DNA of 49,303 bases, taken from positions 1-49,303 of the forward strand of contig NZ_FOHV01000019.1 of the NCBI RefSeq assembly GCF_900111395.1, given 5' to 3'. Source of the stretch: Thorsellia anophelis DSM 18579. Lineage in GTDB: Bacteria > Pseudomonadota > Gammaproteobacteria > Enterobacterales > Thorselliaceae. The notes beneath the pieces are model-generated. The model worked only from the letters and a program-made list of their open reading frames with translations, made no database searches and was not told the DNA's origin. Each line of letters starts with the position of its first letter. Within the stretch, counting starts at the first letter, position 1. Below are positions 8,995 through 18,038 of the stretch, piece after piece. The translations under genes were made by a program, and so were the position numbers.

Positions 8995-9023
8995 ATATAA
9001 AAATGGGACCTAAGCCCCATTTT
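8995..9023 (-). terminator. Terminator of ptsG
   Basis: AAAATGGG (9000-9007) pairs with CCCATTTT (9016-9023). On the minus strand the hairpin runs into TTTTTATA. It lies about 55 bases downstream of the ptsG stop. A second, longer inverted repeat (ATAACTAATTA at 9042-9052 and its complement at 9075-9085) overlaps the ptsG stop codon. Confidence 0.7.
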
Positions 9024-9077
9024 GAATTTTTAACTTATTTAATAACTAATTAAGTGTTGTGGCCTTAGCCATAATAA

Positions 9078-10640
9078 TTAGTTATGTTTAATCCACTCGT
9101 CCATATCAGTTTTTAAATTATCTGATTGTGTTCCAAATATTGCTTGTACACCACCTGCTACCATGATGACACCTTTTGCACCAAGTTGCTTCAATTGCGC
9201 TTGATCAACTAAATCTGCATTTTCAACTGATACACGAAGACGTGTAATACAAGCATCTAAATTTGTGATGTTATTTTTTCCTCCAAAAGCAGCAACTAAA
9301 TCCGCTGCAATTGAACCTGCTGAAGCTTTAGAAGTTGATTTAGACTCAACCTCTTCAGATTCATCTTCTCTACCAGGAGTTTTAAGATTAAAGACGCGTA
9401 TCATGAATGTAAACACGATAAAGTAAAGTACGCCATAACCTAGACCTAGTAATACAAGTAGCAGAATGTTCTCTGATTTAGACGATAATAATAAAAAGTC
9501 AATAAATCCATTAGAGAATGTATGACCATGAACAATACCTAATGAATTGGTAATGACATAAGCTAAGCCTGCTAATAATGCATGAACTGCATATAATACT
9601 GGCGCTACGAATAAAAATGCAAACTCAATTGGCTCTGTAATACCGGTTAAGAAAGAGGTTAGGGCAGCGGAAATCATGATTCCCATTACTTTTTTACGAT
9701 TTTGAGGTTTTGCAGCCATCGCTATTGCAATTGCAGCAGCTGGAAGACCAAACATCTTAAATAAGTAACCACCAGCTAATTGACCAAATCCATTACCTGC
9801 AGCACGAGTTGCATCATCAGCAGATAAGAAACAGGTCATAATACCTCTTAATGGTAAACCTGCAGCATTTTGACAGCTACCTGCTTCATAGAAGAAAGCT
9901 GCATTCCAAATATGATGTAAACCAAATGGTAAGAGGCTACGCTCAATAAGACCATACATACCAAAAGCTAATACTGGATTTCCTTCAGAAGCCCAATCTG
10001 AAAATACCTTGATGCTTGTACCGATAGGTGGCCATAAAATTGCTAGTAATATTCCCATAAATAATGACAAGAAACCAGTCATAATAGGTACAAAACGTTT
10101 ACCAGCAAAAAAACCTAAATAATCAGGTAATTTAATGTTATAAAAACGATTAAATGACCAAGCAGCGATACCCCCTACAATAATACCGCCAAGCACACCA
10201 GTGTCAAACAATTGTGATAAGGCTACTTGAGGTGCTGGTAAAGATGGGTCTAGTGCTCTAGCCGCTTCCATTGCAACAGCATTAGAAATGACGTCGTAGT
10301 TGAAAAATAGGGTGTTAGCTGCAGGACCGGCAACAATGATTGAAGCTTTCATTATTCCGTAGCCAACAATTGCAGAAAGAGCAGAAACACCGTCGTTTTT
10401 GGTAAAGCCAAGTGCAACACCAACTGCAAATAATAATGGCATTTGAGCAAAAACAGAATCACCAGCATTTTTTAATAATGATTGTGTAACGACTAGGATT
10501 CTTGGAACTTCATTCGAAAATAGGGGCGCTATATCTGCTGAACCTATTCCTAGCATGATACCTGCAACAGGAAGTACAGCAACTGGTAGCATCAGTGCTT
10601 TCCCGGCCTTTTGAAGGTAGCCAAAGAGATTTTTAAACAT
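9078..10640 (-). CDS. ptsG: Glucose-specific PTS enzyme IIBC
   Basis: 520 residues. The IIC domain (about 1-400) is a multi-span membrane transporter starting [20 protein letters not shown] and containing GLHHIWN and [12 protein letters not shown], the glucose-family signatures. A linker LKTPGREDE leads to the IIB domain (about 440-520), where [12 protein letters not shown] carries the phosphorylated Cys464. It imports and phosphorylates glucose using phosphate from EIIA-Glc, which must be encoded elsewhere as no IIA domain is fused. It is longer than E. coli PtsG (477) mainly through loops in IIC and a Ser/Glu-rich linker. AAGGAG lies just before the ATG. Sequence resembles the Vibrio/enteric glucose permease rather than the N-acetylglucosamine one, though related sugars cannot be excluded. 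Confidence 0.92.
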   Translation of the reverse strand: MFKNLFGYLQKAGKALMLPVAVLPVAGIMLGIGSADIAPLFSNEVPRILVVTQSLLKNAGDSVFAQMPLLFAVGVALGFTKNDGVSALSAIVGYGIMKASIIVAGPAANTLFFNYDVISNAVAMEAARALDPSLPAPQVALSQLFDTGVLGGIIVGGIAAWSFNRFYNIKLPDYLGFFAGKRFVPIMTGFLSLFMGILLAILWPPIGTSIKVFSDWASEGNPVLAFGMYGLIERSLLPFGLHHIWNAAFFYEAGSCQNAAGLPLRGIMTCFLSADDATRAAGNGFGQLAGGYLFKMFGLPAAAIAIAMAAKPQNRKKVMGIMISAALTSFLTGITEPIEFAFLFVAPVLYAVHALLAGLAYVITNSLGIVHGHTFSNGFIDFLLLSSKSENILLLVLLGLGYGVLYFIVFTFMIRVFNLKTPGREDESEEVESKSTSKASAGSIAADLVAAFGGKNNITNLDACITRLRVSVENADLVDQAQLKQLGAKGVIMVAGGVQAIFGTQSDNLKTDMDEWIKHN

Positions 10641-10762
10641 TTAAAACTCCTTTTAGTTTATGTCTTGTTAGTTAAAATAGTAAAAAATAAAAGTTAATAT
10701 CTTTGGATACTAAACTTGAACATTCGAATTCTATGCTAAAATAGGTCAGATAAAAATAAAAC

Positions 10763-10792
10763 TTTACATCAATTGATGATTTTTACATCAAT
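10763..10792. promoter_or_regulatory. Paired direct repeats upstream of ptsG
   Basis: TTTACATCAAT occurs at 10763-10773 and again at 10782-10792, a 19-base period, about 125-150 bases upstream of the ptsG ATG. The first copy overlaps the perfect palindrome CATCAATTGATG (10767-10778). The arrangement suggests an operator, but it matches neither CRP nor Mlc sites that I can recall well. Confidence 0.35.
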
Positions 10793-10848
10793 AAGAGCAA
10801 TATTAATGATCTTAGTTAAAAAAACAGAAGGTAAGGTAGAAATTATCA

Positions 10849-13074
10849 CTAAGTTTCTAAAGGATCGATGTCTAATATCCATCTAATTTTAGATAAATTC
10901 ACATCAGCTTGAATAAGTGAAAATATTAACGTTAATTGGCGATGTAAATCTTGTCTGCTCGTATGCTGAAATAATAACTGCCAGCGATATCGACCACTTT
11001 TTTTTGCCATTAATGCTGGCACAGGACCTAGTACCCATAAATTTGCATCAAAATTAGGATGTAAACGCAATTGATTTCTTATTGATATTAAAAATTGATT
11101 TGCATGCTGGCTTTGAATAGATTCAGCTCTTAAGCAAGCATGATGGGCATAAGGTGGGAGCATTGTCATTTCTCTTTCTTTAAGTAACATATCGCTCAAA
11201 CCCGCATAACCGCTTTGAAAAAGAGTCATCAGCCAAGGATGTTCTGGATGATGTGTTTGCAAATAAACTTCTCCAGGTTTGCTTGCACGACCGGCTCTTC
11301 CCGCTACTTGGGTGTAAAGCTGTCCAAAATGCTCTGCAGAACGAAAGTCAGCACTGAATAACGCACCATCTACGTCGAGTAACGCCACTAATGTTACATC
11401 TGCAAAATGATGCCCTTTGGCTAGCATTTGTGTACCCACAATAATCCGTCTGCCACCTTGATAGATTATATCTAACTCTTCTTCGAGTTGTCCTTTACGA
11501 CCCACTGTATCTCTATCAATCCTGCTAATAGGAACACCAGGAAATAGTTCAGCTAGTTTTTCAGCAAGCTGCTCTGTGCCTATGCCAGCAGGCATTAGCT
11601 GAGTACTACCACACTTTTCACATTGAATAGGCATTGTTTTTTGATGATCACAGTGGTGGCAGCGCAGTTTTTTTATGGCTTGATGTAATGTGTAATATTT
11701 TTCGCAGTGTTTACATTCAGCTATCCATCCACATTCATGACAGAGTAATGCAGGGGCATACCCTCTTTTATTTAGAAAGAGTAATACCTGGTTATTGGCT
11801 GCTAAATGAGTACGCATAACATGCATAAGTTGGTGAGAGAGTCCAGATTCAAGGGGTTGATTTTTAAGATCAATAATATGTTGTTTAGGTAGGAGAGCGT
11901 TACCAGCTCTATGAGTTAATTGTATTAGTTGAAACTTGCCAATTTTAGCATTGTAAGTACTTTCTAATGATGGGGTTGCTGTTCCTAGAATAATAGGAAT
12001 ATTTAATGTCTTGGCCCTAATGATTGCTAAATCTCTTGCATGATATCGAAAACCTTCTTGTTGCTTGTAAGAAGTATCGTGTTCTTCATCAATAATAATT
12101 AAGCCAAGATTTTTAAAGGGTGTAAAGATTGATGAGCGAGTACCAATTACAATGGCACAAGCATCTGTTTTTGCTTCATTCCAAGCTTTTAAGCGAGCTT
12201 TATCATTTAATTTTGAATGCAAAACAGCCATAGGGACCTTAAAACGGGCTTGGAACCGGGAAATAGTTTGTGGCGTTAGTCCTATTTCTGGAATTAATAC
12301 GAGCACCTGTTTTCCTGCTTGCAATGCAATATCAATTAAATGCAAATATACCTCTGTTTTACCAGAGCCAGTCACACCTTCAATTAACCAAGTGTTAAAA
12401 GTATCAATGTGGGTACTAATGATACCAACTGCAGTAGCTTGTTCTCGATTGAGTATCAGCGCATTGTTTGGTTGTTCATAAGAATCTTGCCAATTTGCAG
12501 GAATAGATTCTTCAGTTTGAATATCTAACTTAACTTCTTGAATTAATTCCTTATCACTAAGACTTTTAATTATACTATCGCTATAGCCAATTGCTTTAAG
12601 TTCATTTGAGGTGCTTGGCGTATCAATCAGTAATTGATATAGCTCTATTTGCTTTTTTGCGCGCTTTGGTAATAATATTTCAGAGGGTTCAATGCTTGAG
12701 TTGACATGCCATAGACAGCGATAGGTTTCCTTAGGTTCAATTAGAGGATGTCCCTCCCTTAATCTAGTGGGCAGTGCATGAAAAATCACTTCACCTAAAG
12801 GGTATTGATAATAACGGCTAGCGAACTTAAGTAGCTCGAAAATATGCTCATCTAGAATAGAAGAGTCATCAAATCTATCTATAACGGGTTTCAATTTATG
12901 AGTAGGAATATCACTTGAAATTTTACTTTCTAGGATAATTCCGACTTTTTTTTGTCTACCAAAAGGCACAAGTACTCTCCCTCCTATTGTAGGCTCTACT
13001 TCAAATGGCCATATATAGTCATAGGTGTTATACAGAGGTATTTGTAGTGCTATGGAAACAAAACATGAGGGCAT
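10849..13074 (-). CDS. priA: Primosomal protein N' (PriA) helicase
   Basis: 741 residues, near the E. coli length (732). The N-terminal DNA-binding region precedes Walker A GVTGSGKT (residues 233-240) and the DEEH box (IIDEEHDTSYKQ). An eight-cysteine zinc-binding insert, CHECGWIAECKHCEKYY through CHHCDHQ to CEKCGS, sits in the second helicase lobe, followed by QVAGRAGRA (motif VI). PriA recognises stalled or recombined forks and reloads DnaB. The gene starts 6 bases after the tesA stop on the same strand, and its AAGGA ribosome-binding site is made from the last tesA codons, so the two are probably translated from one message. All helicase motifs look intact. Confidence 0.96.
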   Translation of the reverse strand: MPSCFVSIALQIPLYNTYDYIWPFEVEPTIGGRVLVPFGRQKKVGIILESKISSDIPTHKLKPVIDRFDDSSILDEHIFELLKFASRYYQYPLGEVIFHALPTRLREGHPLIEPKETYRCLWHVNSSIEPSEILLPKRAKKQIELYQLLIDTPSTSNELKAIGYSDSIIKSLSDKELIQEVKLDIQTEESIPANWQDSYEQPNNALILNREQATAVGIISTHIDTFNTWLIEGVTGSGKTEVYLHLIDIALQAGKQVLVLIPEIGLTPQTISRFQARFKVPMAVLHSKLNDKARLKAWNEAKTDACAIVIGTRSSIFTPFKNLGLIIIDEEHDTSYKQQEGFRYHARDLAIIRAKTLNIPIILGTATPSLESTYNAKIGKFQLIQLTHRAGNALLPKQHIIDLKNQPLESGLSHQLMHVMRTHLAANNQVLLFLNKRGYAPALLCHECGWIAECKHCEKYYTLHQAIKKLRCHHCDHQKTMPIQCEKCGSTQLMPAGIGTEQLAEKLAELFPGVPISRIDRDTVGRKGQLEEELDIIYQGGRRIIVGTQMLAKGHHFADVTLVALLDVDGALFSADFRSAEHFGQLYTQVAGRAGRASKPGEVYLQTHHPEHPWLMTLFQSGYAGLSDMLLKEREMTMLPPYAHHACLRAESIQSQHANQFLISIRNQLRLHPNFDANLWVLGPVPALMAKKSGRYRWQLLFQHTSRQDLHRQLTLIFSLIQADVNLSKIRWILDIDPLET

Positions 13075-13080
13075 TAAGTG

Positions 13081-13836
13081 TTATTCCTTAGGTTTGAGTG
13101 TAGATATTAGAGTATCATACATCCAGTTAGCAATAAATGGTTGCGCCGCTTCTGTAGGGTGAATGCCATCATCTTGTAACCACAAACCGCCATTTTGCGC
13201 ATTATTAATGACCACAGATTCCATAAAAAATGGAATAAGAGGTATATTTAGTTCAGCTGCAATACTAGGGTAGACTGCACTAAAAGCATCAACGTAGCGT
13301 TTACCATAATTTCTTGGAATATCTATTTGCATTAAAATTGGCTCCGCACCAGCTGCTTTAGAATCAGATATTATGCTTTTCAATGTTGTTTTTAAATTAT
13401 TTGTATCTAGTCCCTGCAGACCATTATTGGCGCCAAGTTCTATTAAAATATAATTTGGTTTATAGGTCTCTAGTAAATTAGGCAAACGAGCTAATCCTTG
13501 TTCAGCTGTGTCACCACTAATGCTCGCATTAATGATCTGAATATTAAGTTTTGATGAATTACTAGACTGAGTTTTTTCTCCGATCAAATTATTTAATAAC
13601 ACAGGCCAACTTACTTCATTTGAAAGACGGTAACCTGCACTTAGGCTATCACCTAAAATTAATAATTTTGGACGAGAATCTTCATCAGCAAAGGATGACA
13701 TTATGCTACTTAAAAAGAGTATCATAGATAGCAAACCCTTTAACAATAAATTAGATATATTGGATTTGAGGGGTGTTTTAGTGGAAAATAGCTTAGAATT
13801 AGGATTATCCAAAAAACAGAAAATTTTATAAAACAT
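13081..13836 (-). CDS. tesA: Acyl-CoA thioesterase I / lysophospholipase L1 (TesA)
   Basis: SGNH hydrolase with all blocks: GDSLSAGYRL (nucleophile Ser64), SGDTAEQGLARL (block II Gly), ELGANNGLQG (block III Asn; E. coli has GGND) and DDGIHPTEAAQPF (block V Asp/His). It acts in the periplasm on thioesters and lysophospholipids. At 251 residues it is about 40 longer than E. coli TesA (208), from a roughly 33-residue polar extension before the signal-peptide core LLLKGLLSMILFLSSI. GAGG placed 7 bases before the ATG at 13836 supports the long start; a TTG at about residue 31 would give a conventional signal peptide but lacks a ribosome-binding site. It is divergent from ybbA-ybbP exactly as in E. 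coli. Confidence 0.93.
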   Translation of the reverse strand: MFYKIFCFLDNPNSKLFSTKTPLKSNISNLLLKGLLSMILFLSSIMSSFADEDSRPKLLILGDSLSAGYRLSNEVSWPVLLNNLIGEKTQSSNSSKLNIQIINASISGDTAEQGLARLPNLLETYKPNYILIELGANNGLQGLDTNNLKTTLKSIISDSKAAGAEPILMQIDIPRNYGKRYVDAFSAVYPSIAAELNIPLIPFFMESVVINNAQNGGLWLQDDGIHPTEAAQPFIANWMYDTLISTLKPKE

Positions 13837-13872
13837 CTCTGTGCCTCATTAAACAAACAATTGAAGGTAAAT

Positions 13873-14703
13873 ATGCAGCAAGAAAATCAGACAAAACAAC
13901 CCAATTTTAACAACGTTACGCATACAATGCAGGATGATACGACAAACCAAAATCACCAAATTCTTACACATGATAGCGAAACCGTATTAAGCGTCAAGCA
14001 ACTTAAAAAAATTGTCAGGCAAGGTGATGAACCGTTAACGATTTTAGAAGAGGTCAACCTTGCAATCAAATCTGGTGAAAGCTGCGCGCTTATTGGTGAA
14101 TCAGGATCGGGTAAATCGACACTTTTAGCTATTTTAGCAGGTTTAGATGACGGTAGTGAAGGTGAAGTTAAATTACTTGGCCATTCTATGAAAGATATGA
14201 GTGAAGATGATAGGGCACTTTTGCGAGCTAATGCTGTTGGATTTGTGTTTCAATCATTTTTATTAGTACCAACCCTTAGCGCACTTGAAAATGTACAGTT
14301 ACCTTTGTTATTGAAACCTAAAACAGCTGATAGCAAGTATGATGAAACAGAAGCCGCTTTAGCGGCCAAAGCTTTATTAGGTACCTTAGGGCTGGAAAAG
14401 CGAATTAATCATTTACCTGCACTATTATCTGGTGGCGAACAACAACGAGTAGCTCTTGCGAGAGCCTTTATTGCCAAACCTAAAGTTTTATTTGCAGATG
14501 AACCAACAGGTAATCTCGATAGGCATACAGGGGAGAAAATTGCAGATTTGTTATTTGAACTAAATAAACAAAATGGTACGACTTTAATTTTGGTCACGCA
14601 TGATGAAACCTTAGCAAGTCGTTGCGACAGGCAGCTTCGACTAGTGGAAGGAAAACTACTAGATGTATCAAATCAGTTTAACCTTACGAATAAAGAGGCT
14701 TAA
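13873..14703 (+). CDS. ybbA: ABC transporter ATP-binding protein YbbA
   Basis: 277 residues from the ATG at 13873, which has AAGG five bases upstream; an upstream in-frame TTG at 13861 would overlap that ribosome-binding site. Walker A GESGSGKST, signature LLSGGEQQRVALARA and Walker B VLFADEPTGNLD are intact, all typical of the MacB/LolD type of ATPase. About 45 polar residues precede the first ABC strand, longer than E. coli YbbA. It forms a transporter with YbbP two bases downstream. The family acts on the envelope side, possibly on hydrophobic compounds or in mechanotransmission, and the exact substrate is not established. Confidence 0.93.
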   Translation: MQQENQTKQPNFNNVTHTMQDDTTNQNHQILTHDSETVLSVKQLKKIVRQGDEPLTILEEVNLAIKSGESCALIGESGSGKSTLLAILAGLDDGSEGEVKLLGHSMKDMSEDDRALLRANAVGFVFQSFLLVPTLSALENVQLPLLLKPKTADSKYDETEAALAAKALLGTLGLEKRINHLPALLSGGEQQRVALARAFIAKPKVLFADEPTGNLDRHTGEKIADLLFELNKQNGTTLILVTHDETLASRCDRQLRLVEGKLLDVSNQFNLTNKEA

Positions 14704-14705
14704 TC

Positions 14706-17213
14706 ATGATTTTTAAATGGTTTTGGCGTGAATGGAAGACCCCTTCATTAATTATCGTTTGGCTCGCTATGAGTTTGTCTGTCGCGGCTATTTTAGCGCT
14801 AGGTAACCTAGGTGATAGGCTTGAGCAAAGATTAAATTCTTATAGTCGTGAATTTATGGCAGGTGATAGAGTATTACGCTCTACAAGGCCTGCTGAAGAG
14901 GCTTGGTTGGCAGAGGCTAAACAATTTGAGCTAAAAACAAGCGAGCAACTTAGTTTCCAAACTATGGCTTTTGCATCACAAGAGCCTGTTGATACAACAG
15001 CAATATCATCCCCTTTACTTGTCTCAATCAAAGCGACTGATGATGCTTACCCTCTATATGGCGCACTGATTACTGAGCCAACCGACATTAAACTTAAACC
15101 AGGTGAAGTGATTGTTGCAAAAGACGTGCTGCTTAGACTAAATGTTTCCGTTGGCGAGAGTATTGATATCGGTGATGGCCAATTTAAAATTGCCGGTATT
15201 CTCATTAAAGAGCCAGATGCAGGGTTTTCGGGTATTCAGAGTGCACCAAAAATTCTAATGCATTTAGAGGATGTGAGCAAAACAGGTGCAGTTCAGTTAG
15301 GGAGTCGCTTGACTTATCGATATATGTTTGCTGGTAATGCTACGAATATAGAGGCATTTAGTCAGTATATTGAGCCCATCTTACCCGTTGGTTATCGTTT
15401 TTTGAGTGATTCAGATTCAGCATCAGGACTAAGCCGTACAGTAGATAGAGCTAAACAATTTTTAATTCTTTGCTCTGTCCTGACATTATTACTTGGTGCC
15501 TCTGCGGTAGCAGTTGCGATGACTCATTATACAAGAACACGCTATAAATTGGTTGCCGTACTCAAAACACTTGGTGCTACTCACCGTATTTTGAGAAAAT
15601 GGATAATTGGCCAATGGATTTTTCTTCTGTGCATTTCTATTGTCACAGGTGGCATACTCGGTACTTTGACCGAACAAGGCTTAATTTTAGCGCTTGGTAA
15701 TATTTTACCAAACGATCTTCCCACACCAACCGTTAAACCTTGGATATGGGCTAGTTTGAGTCTTATCGTGATGGCGCTGCTAGTTGGTCTAAGACCGTAT
15801 ATACAATTATTATTGACTCAACCTATTAGGGTCCTTAGGCAAAGTTCCTTAACTAATCACTGGCCATTAAAAGTTTATATTCCTATCGTCTCGATAATTA
15901 TTATAACAGCATTACTGGTGCTCGTTGGTTTTAATAAAATAGTTTGGTCTGTGCTCTTAGCTATGATATTGCTAGGATTAATGCTTGGGATGATGGGTTT
16001 TGTATTACTCAAAATGTTAAAACGGGTCAAAACAACACATTTATCTTTCAGGTTGGCGATTAATCGATTATTACATCAACCTTCGGTAACGATTAGTCAA
16101 TTATCCGCATTTTCATTATCATTTATGCTTTTGTCTTTATTAATTGCTATGCAAGGAGATTTACTCAGTCGTTGGCAAGCACAATTGCCAAAAGAAACAC
16201 CTAGCTATATTCTGATGAATATTAATGAACCGCAAAAGGCTGAAATTGAATCTTATTTTGAATCACAACCTATATCGGCTCAAACTGATTACTTCACGAT
16301 AGTACTTGCTAGGATCACAAAATTAAACCAAATTCCTATTAAAGAAGCAGTTGACGAGACAGCAGCTAAAACTGAGTCCCTAAACCGTGAAATTAATTTA
16401 ACTCAATTGACTGAGTTTCCTTCATCTAATCAATTGCTAGAAGGGAGTTGGCCTCCTAAACCTGGAGAAACGTCAATTGAACAAGGGGTGGCTTCACAAA
16501 TAGGCATTAAAATAGGAGATGAAGTCACATTTGATAGTGGTGGGCGAGAATTTACCGCAAAAGTTAGCAGCATTCGTAAGGTTGATTGGGAAAGTATGCA
16601 ACTTAACTTTTATTTTATATTTCCATTAGGCGATCTGGATGCTTATACTAAAATGTGGGTAACTCCTTTAGTCCTTGATGCTGACAAAAATAAGTCACTA
16701 CAAAATAGCGCTGCATCAGAATTAGAACGCTTGCAGATGATGGCTAATTTTTCAAAACAATTTCCAACTGTCAGTGTGTTAGATGTGACAGCCTTACTAA
16801 AACAAGCGCAACAAATTATTAGCCAGGTAAGTGGAGCATTGCAATTTATGGCTGGCTTAGTCATTTTATGCGGTGTTTTATTAATGTTTGCGCAGGTGCA
16901 AATTAGTATGCGACAAAGACATGTCGAACTGGTAGTGTATCGCACACTTGGCGCCTCTTCAAAAATTCTTAACCAGACTATTTGGATTGAATTTTTGATA
17001 CTAGGGGCGGTTTCAGGGCTTGTAGCTGTAGTTGGAGCAGAAGTTGCACTTTGGAGTTTACAAAAATTTGTGTTTGATTTCCCATGGTCACCAAATTTTC
17101 TTCTTTGGATGCTAACTCCAATTACCGCAAGTGTCCTATTAGTAAGTTGTGGCTGGTTATTAAGTCGTAGATTACTTAATTACCGTGCAAATTTAAGAGC
17201 GTTAAGCGTATAA
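14706..17213 (+). CDS. ybbP: ABC transporter permease YbbP (FtsX-like)
   Basis: 835 residues, close to the E. coli size (804). The protein has one membrane segment near residues 12-32 (SLIIVWLAMSLSVAAILALG), a large periplasmic domain, a first FtsX block around residues 255-370 (FLILCSVLTLLLGASAVAVAM), further helices near 395-445, a second periplasmic domain and a final FtsX block near 715-825. It pairs with YbbA. AGAGG in the last ybbA codons supplies the ribosome-binding site, and only two bases separate the genes, so they form one operon. Linkage to divergent tesA matches E. coli. Confidence 0.92.
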   Translation: MIFKWFWREWKTPSLIIVWLAMSLSVAAILALGNLGDRLEQRLNSYSREFMAGDRVLRSTRPAEEAWLAEAKQFELKTSEQLSFQTMAFASQEPVDTTAISSPLLVSIKATDDAYPLYGALITEPTDIKLKPGEVIVAKDVLLRLNVSVGESIDIGDGQFKIAGILIKEPDAGFSGIQSAPKILMHLEDVSKTGAVQLGSRLTYRYMFAGNATNIEAFSQYIEPILPVGYRFLSDSDSASGLSRTVDRAKQFLILCSVLTLLLGASAVAVAMTHYTRTRYKLVAVLKTLGATHRILRKWIIGQWIFLLCISIVTGGILGTLTEQGLILALGNILPNDLPTPTVKPWIWASLSLIVMALLVGLRPYIQLLLTQPIRVLRQSSLTNHWPLKVYIPIVSIIIITALLVLVGFNKIVWSVLLAMILLGLMLGMMGFVLLKMLKRVKTTHLSFRLAINRLLHQPSVTISQLSAFSLSFMLLSLLIAMQGDLLSRWQAQLPKETPSYILMNINEPQKAEIESYFESQPISAQTDYFTIVLARITKLNQIPIKEAVDETAAKTESLNREINLTQLTEFPSSNQLLEGSWPPKPGETSIEQGVASQIGIKIGDEVTFDSGGREFTAKVSSIRKVDWESMQLNFYFIFPLGDLDAYTKMWVTPLVLDADKNKSLQNSAASELERLQMMANFSKQFPTVSVLDVTALLKQAQQIISQVSGALQFMAGLVILCGVLLMFAQVQISMRQRHVELVVYRTLGASSKILNQTIWIEFLILGAVSGLVAVVGAEVALWSLQKFVFDFPWSPNFLLWMLTPITASVLLVSCGWLLSRRLLNYRANLRALSV

Positions 17214-17525
17214 TTTTTGAGCCCGCTTTTATATTGATTTTACCTCCTCGCCCTTTAGTGGCAGGAGGATGCGAACTGGTCTATGTTTCGACAAGTAGTA
17301 AAGCTAAATAAACGGCTCTTTTGTCGAGTGTCGTTTATAAAACTCGCTAATAGAGTTACTGTCATATTTTACTTTTCAATATGCTACATTACCAGTTCAC
17401 TAAATACTTCACTCATTTTCGATACATTCAGTACACTATCTTTTCTACAAACTTTTGATATCACAATCCACAATAACTTATTATTAGATTTTAATCCTTG
17501 AATTTGAACAATGCCTTTAAAAAAT

Positions 17526-17555
17526 AGCCATCACACTTAGTGACGAGCTTTTTTT
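17526..17555 (+). terminator. Probable rho-independent terminator
   Basis: AGC (17526-17528) pairs with GCT (17547-17549) and TCAC (17531-17534) with GTGA (17540-17543) around an ACTTA loop, with a small internal loop. Seven T follow (17549-17555). It lies 310 bases after ybbP, so it may end a long ybbP 3' region or a small RNA. Confidence 0.5.
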
Positions 17556-17557
17556 AA

Positions 17558-17704
17558 GTATTAATAGAAATCGAATTTAAGGTAAAACTGGCTGACTATT
17601 TAGAACAAAAAGCCAAAAGAATTAACATTACAAAACGTGCTCAATCAAAAAGTCCTTTGATAATTATCTATGAGCAGGCATTAGCTAGATTAACTATTAG
17701 ATAA
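17558..17704 (+). pseudogene. Open stretch without start, possible gene remnant
   Basis: 48 sense codons between stops read as a plausible amphipathic protein tail (KVKLADYLEQKAKRINITK, then SPLIIIYEQALARLTIR) and have a coding-like composition. There is no ATG, GTG or TTG start with a ribosome-binding site, and it follows immediately after a terminator. I do not recognise a family. It may be the C-terminal remnant of a lost gene, or chance. Confidence 0.2.
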
Positions 17705-17891
17705 GCAAAAATGCCTAAAAAAAGCAACATTAATACTAATCATGAGCGGTTTGAACCCTATTAAACAAAATCTATTTGATAAATCAAATTTTACTGACGA
17801 ATAAATATTCAATTTTTAAGGTTTAAAATCATTAAAAATGATAGTCAGAAAAAGTAAGTATTGTACAAGATAACTCTAAAATCGCACAAAA

Positions 17892-17905
17892 TTGCGCTTA
17901 ATCAA
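17892..17905 (+). promoter_or_regulatory. Possible FNR box upstream of nrdD
   Basis: TTGCGCTTAATCAA matches TTGAT-N4-ATCAA at 8 of 10 positions with one perfect half site. It lies 32 bases upstream of the first NrdR box. FNR activation of nrdDG is known in E. coli, so position and context fit. Confidence 0.4.
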
Positions 17906-17937
17906 GTTATAGAAATTAAATTCAGATAAACTCTTTA

Positions 17938-17953
17938 ATTCTATATGTAGTGT
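17938..17953 (+). promoter_or_regulatory. NrdR box 1 upstream of nrdD
   Basis: ATTCTATATGTAGTGT matches the NrdR consensus ACACWATATATWGTGT at 13 of 16 positions, including the core CTATAT and AGTGT. Together with the second box 31 bases downstream it forms the tandem arrangement typical of NrdR-repressed ribonucleotide reductase genes. Confidence 0.75.
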
Positions 17954-17968
17954 TAATTTTAATTTATT

Positions 17969-17984
17969 TAACTATATATGGTGT
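17969..17984 (+). promoter_or_regulatory. NrdR box 2 upstream of nrdD
   Basis: TAACTATATATGGTGT matches ACACWATATATWGTGT at 13 of 16 positions. Its start is exactly 31 bases from box 1, about three helical turns, the spacing expected for cooperative NrdR binding. It overlaps the likely -10 (TATATG at 17975-17980), 55 bases before the nrdD start, so binding would block RNA polymerase. Confidence 0.75.
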
Positions 17985-18038
17985 TTTAGCTTGTTTTAAA
18001 CACCTAAATTTAGCGCATCAGTAATATGAGGTAAGGTT

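Larger units (their letters stand above)
17214..17891. other. Intergenic region after ybbP
   Basis: Nearly 700 AT-rich bases. It holds a strong GC-rich hairpin (CCTCCT at 17243 with GGAGG ending 17268, no T run), a terminator-like structure at 17526-17555, and a short open stretch at 17558-17704 described separately. No convincing gene. Confidence 0.4.

Noticed and set aside
17283-17501. 72-codon plus-strand frame starting MFRQVVKLNKRLFCRV
   Set aside because: No ribosome-binding site, no family resemblance, very Phe/Ile/Thr-rich as expected for AT-rich non-coding DNA, and a terminator-like structure follows only 25 bases later.
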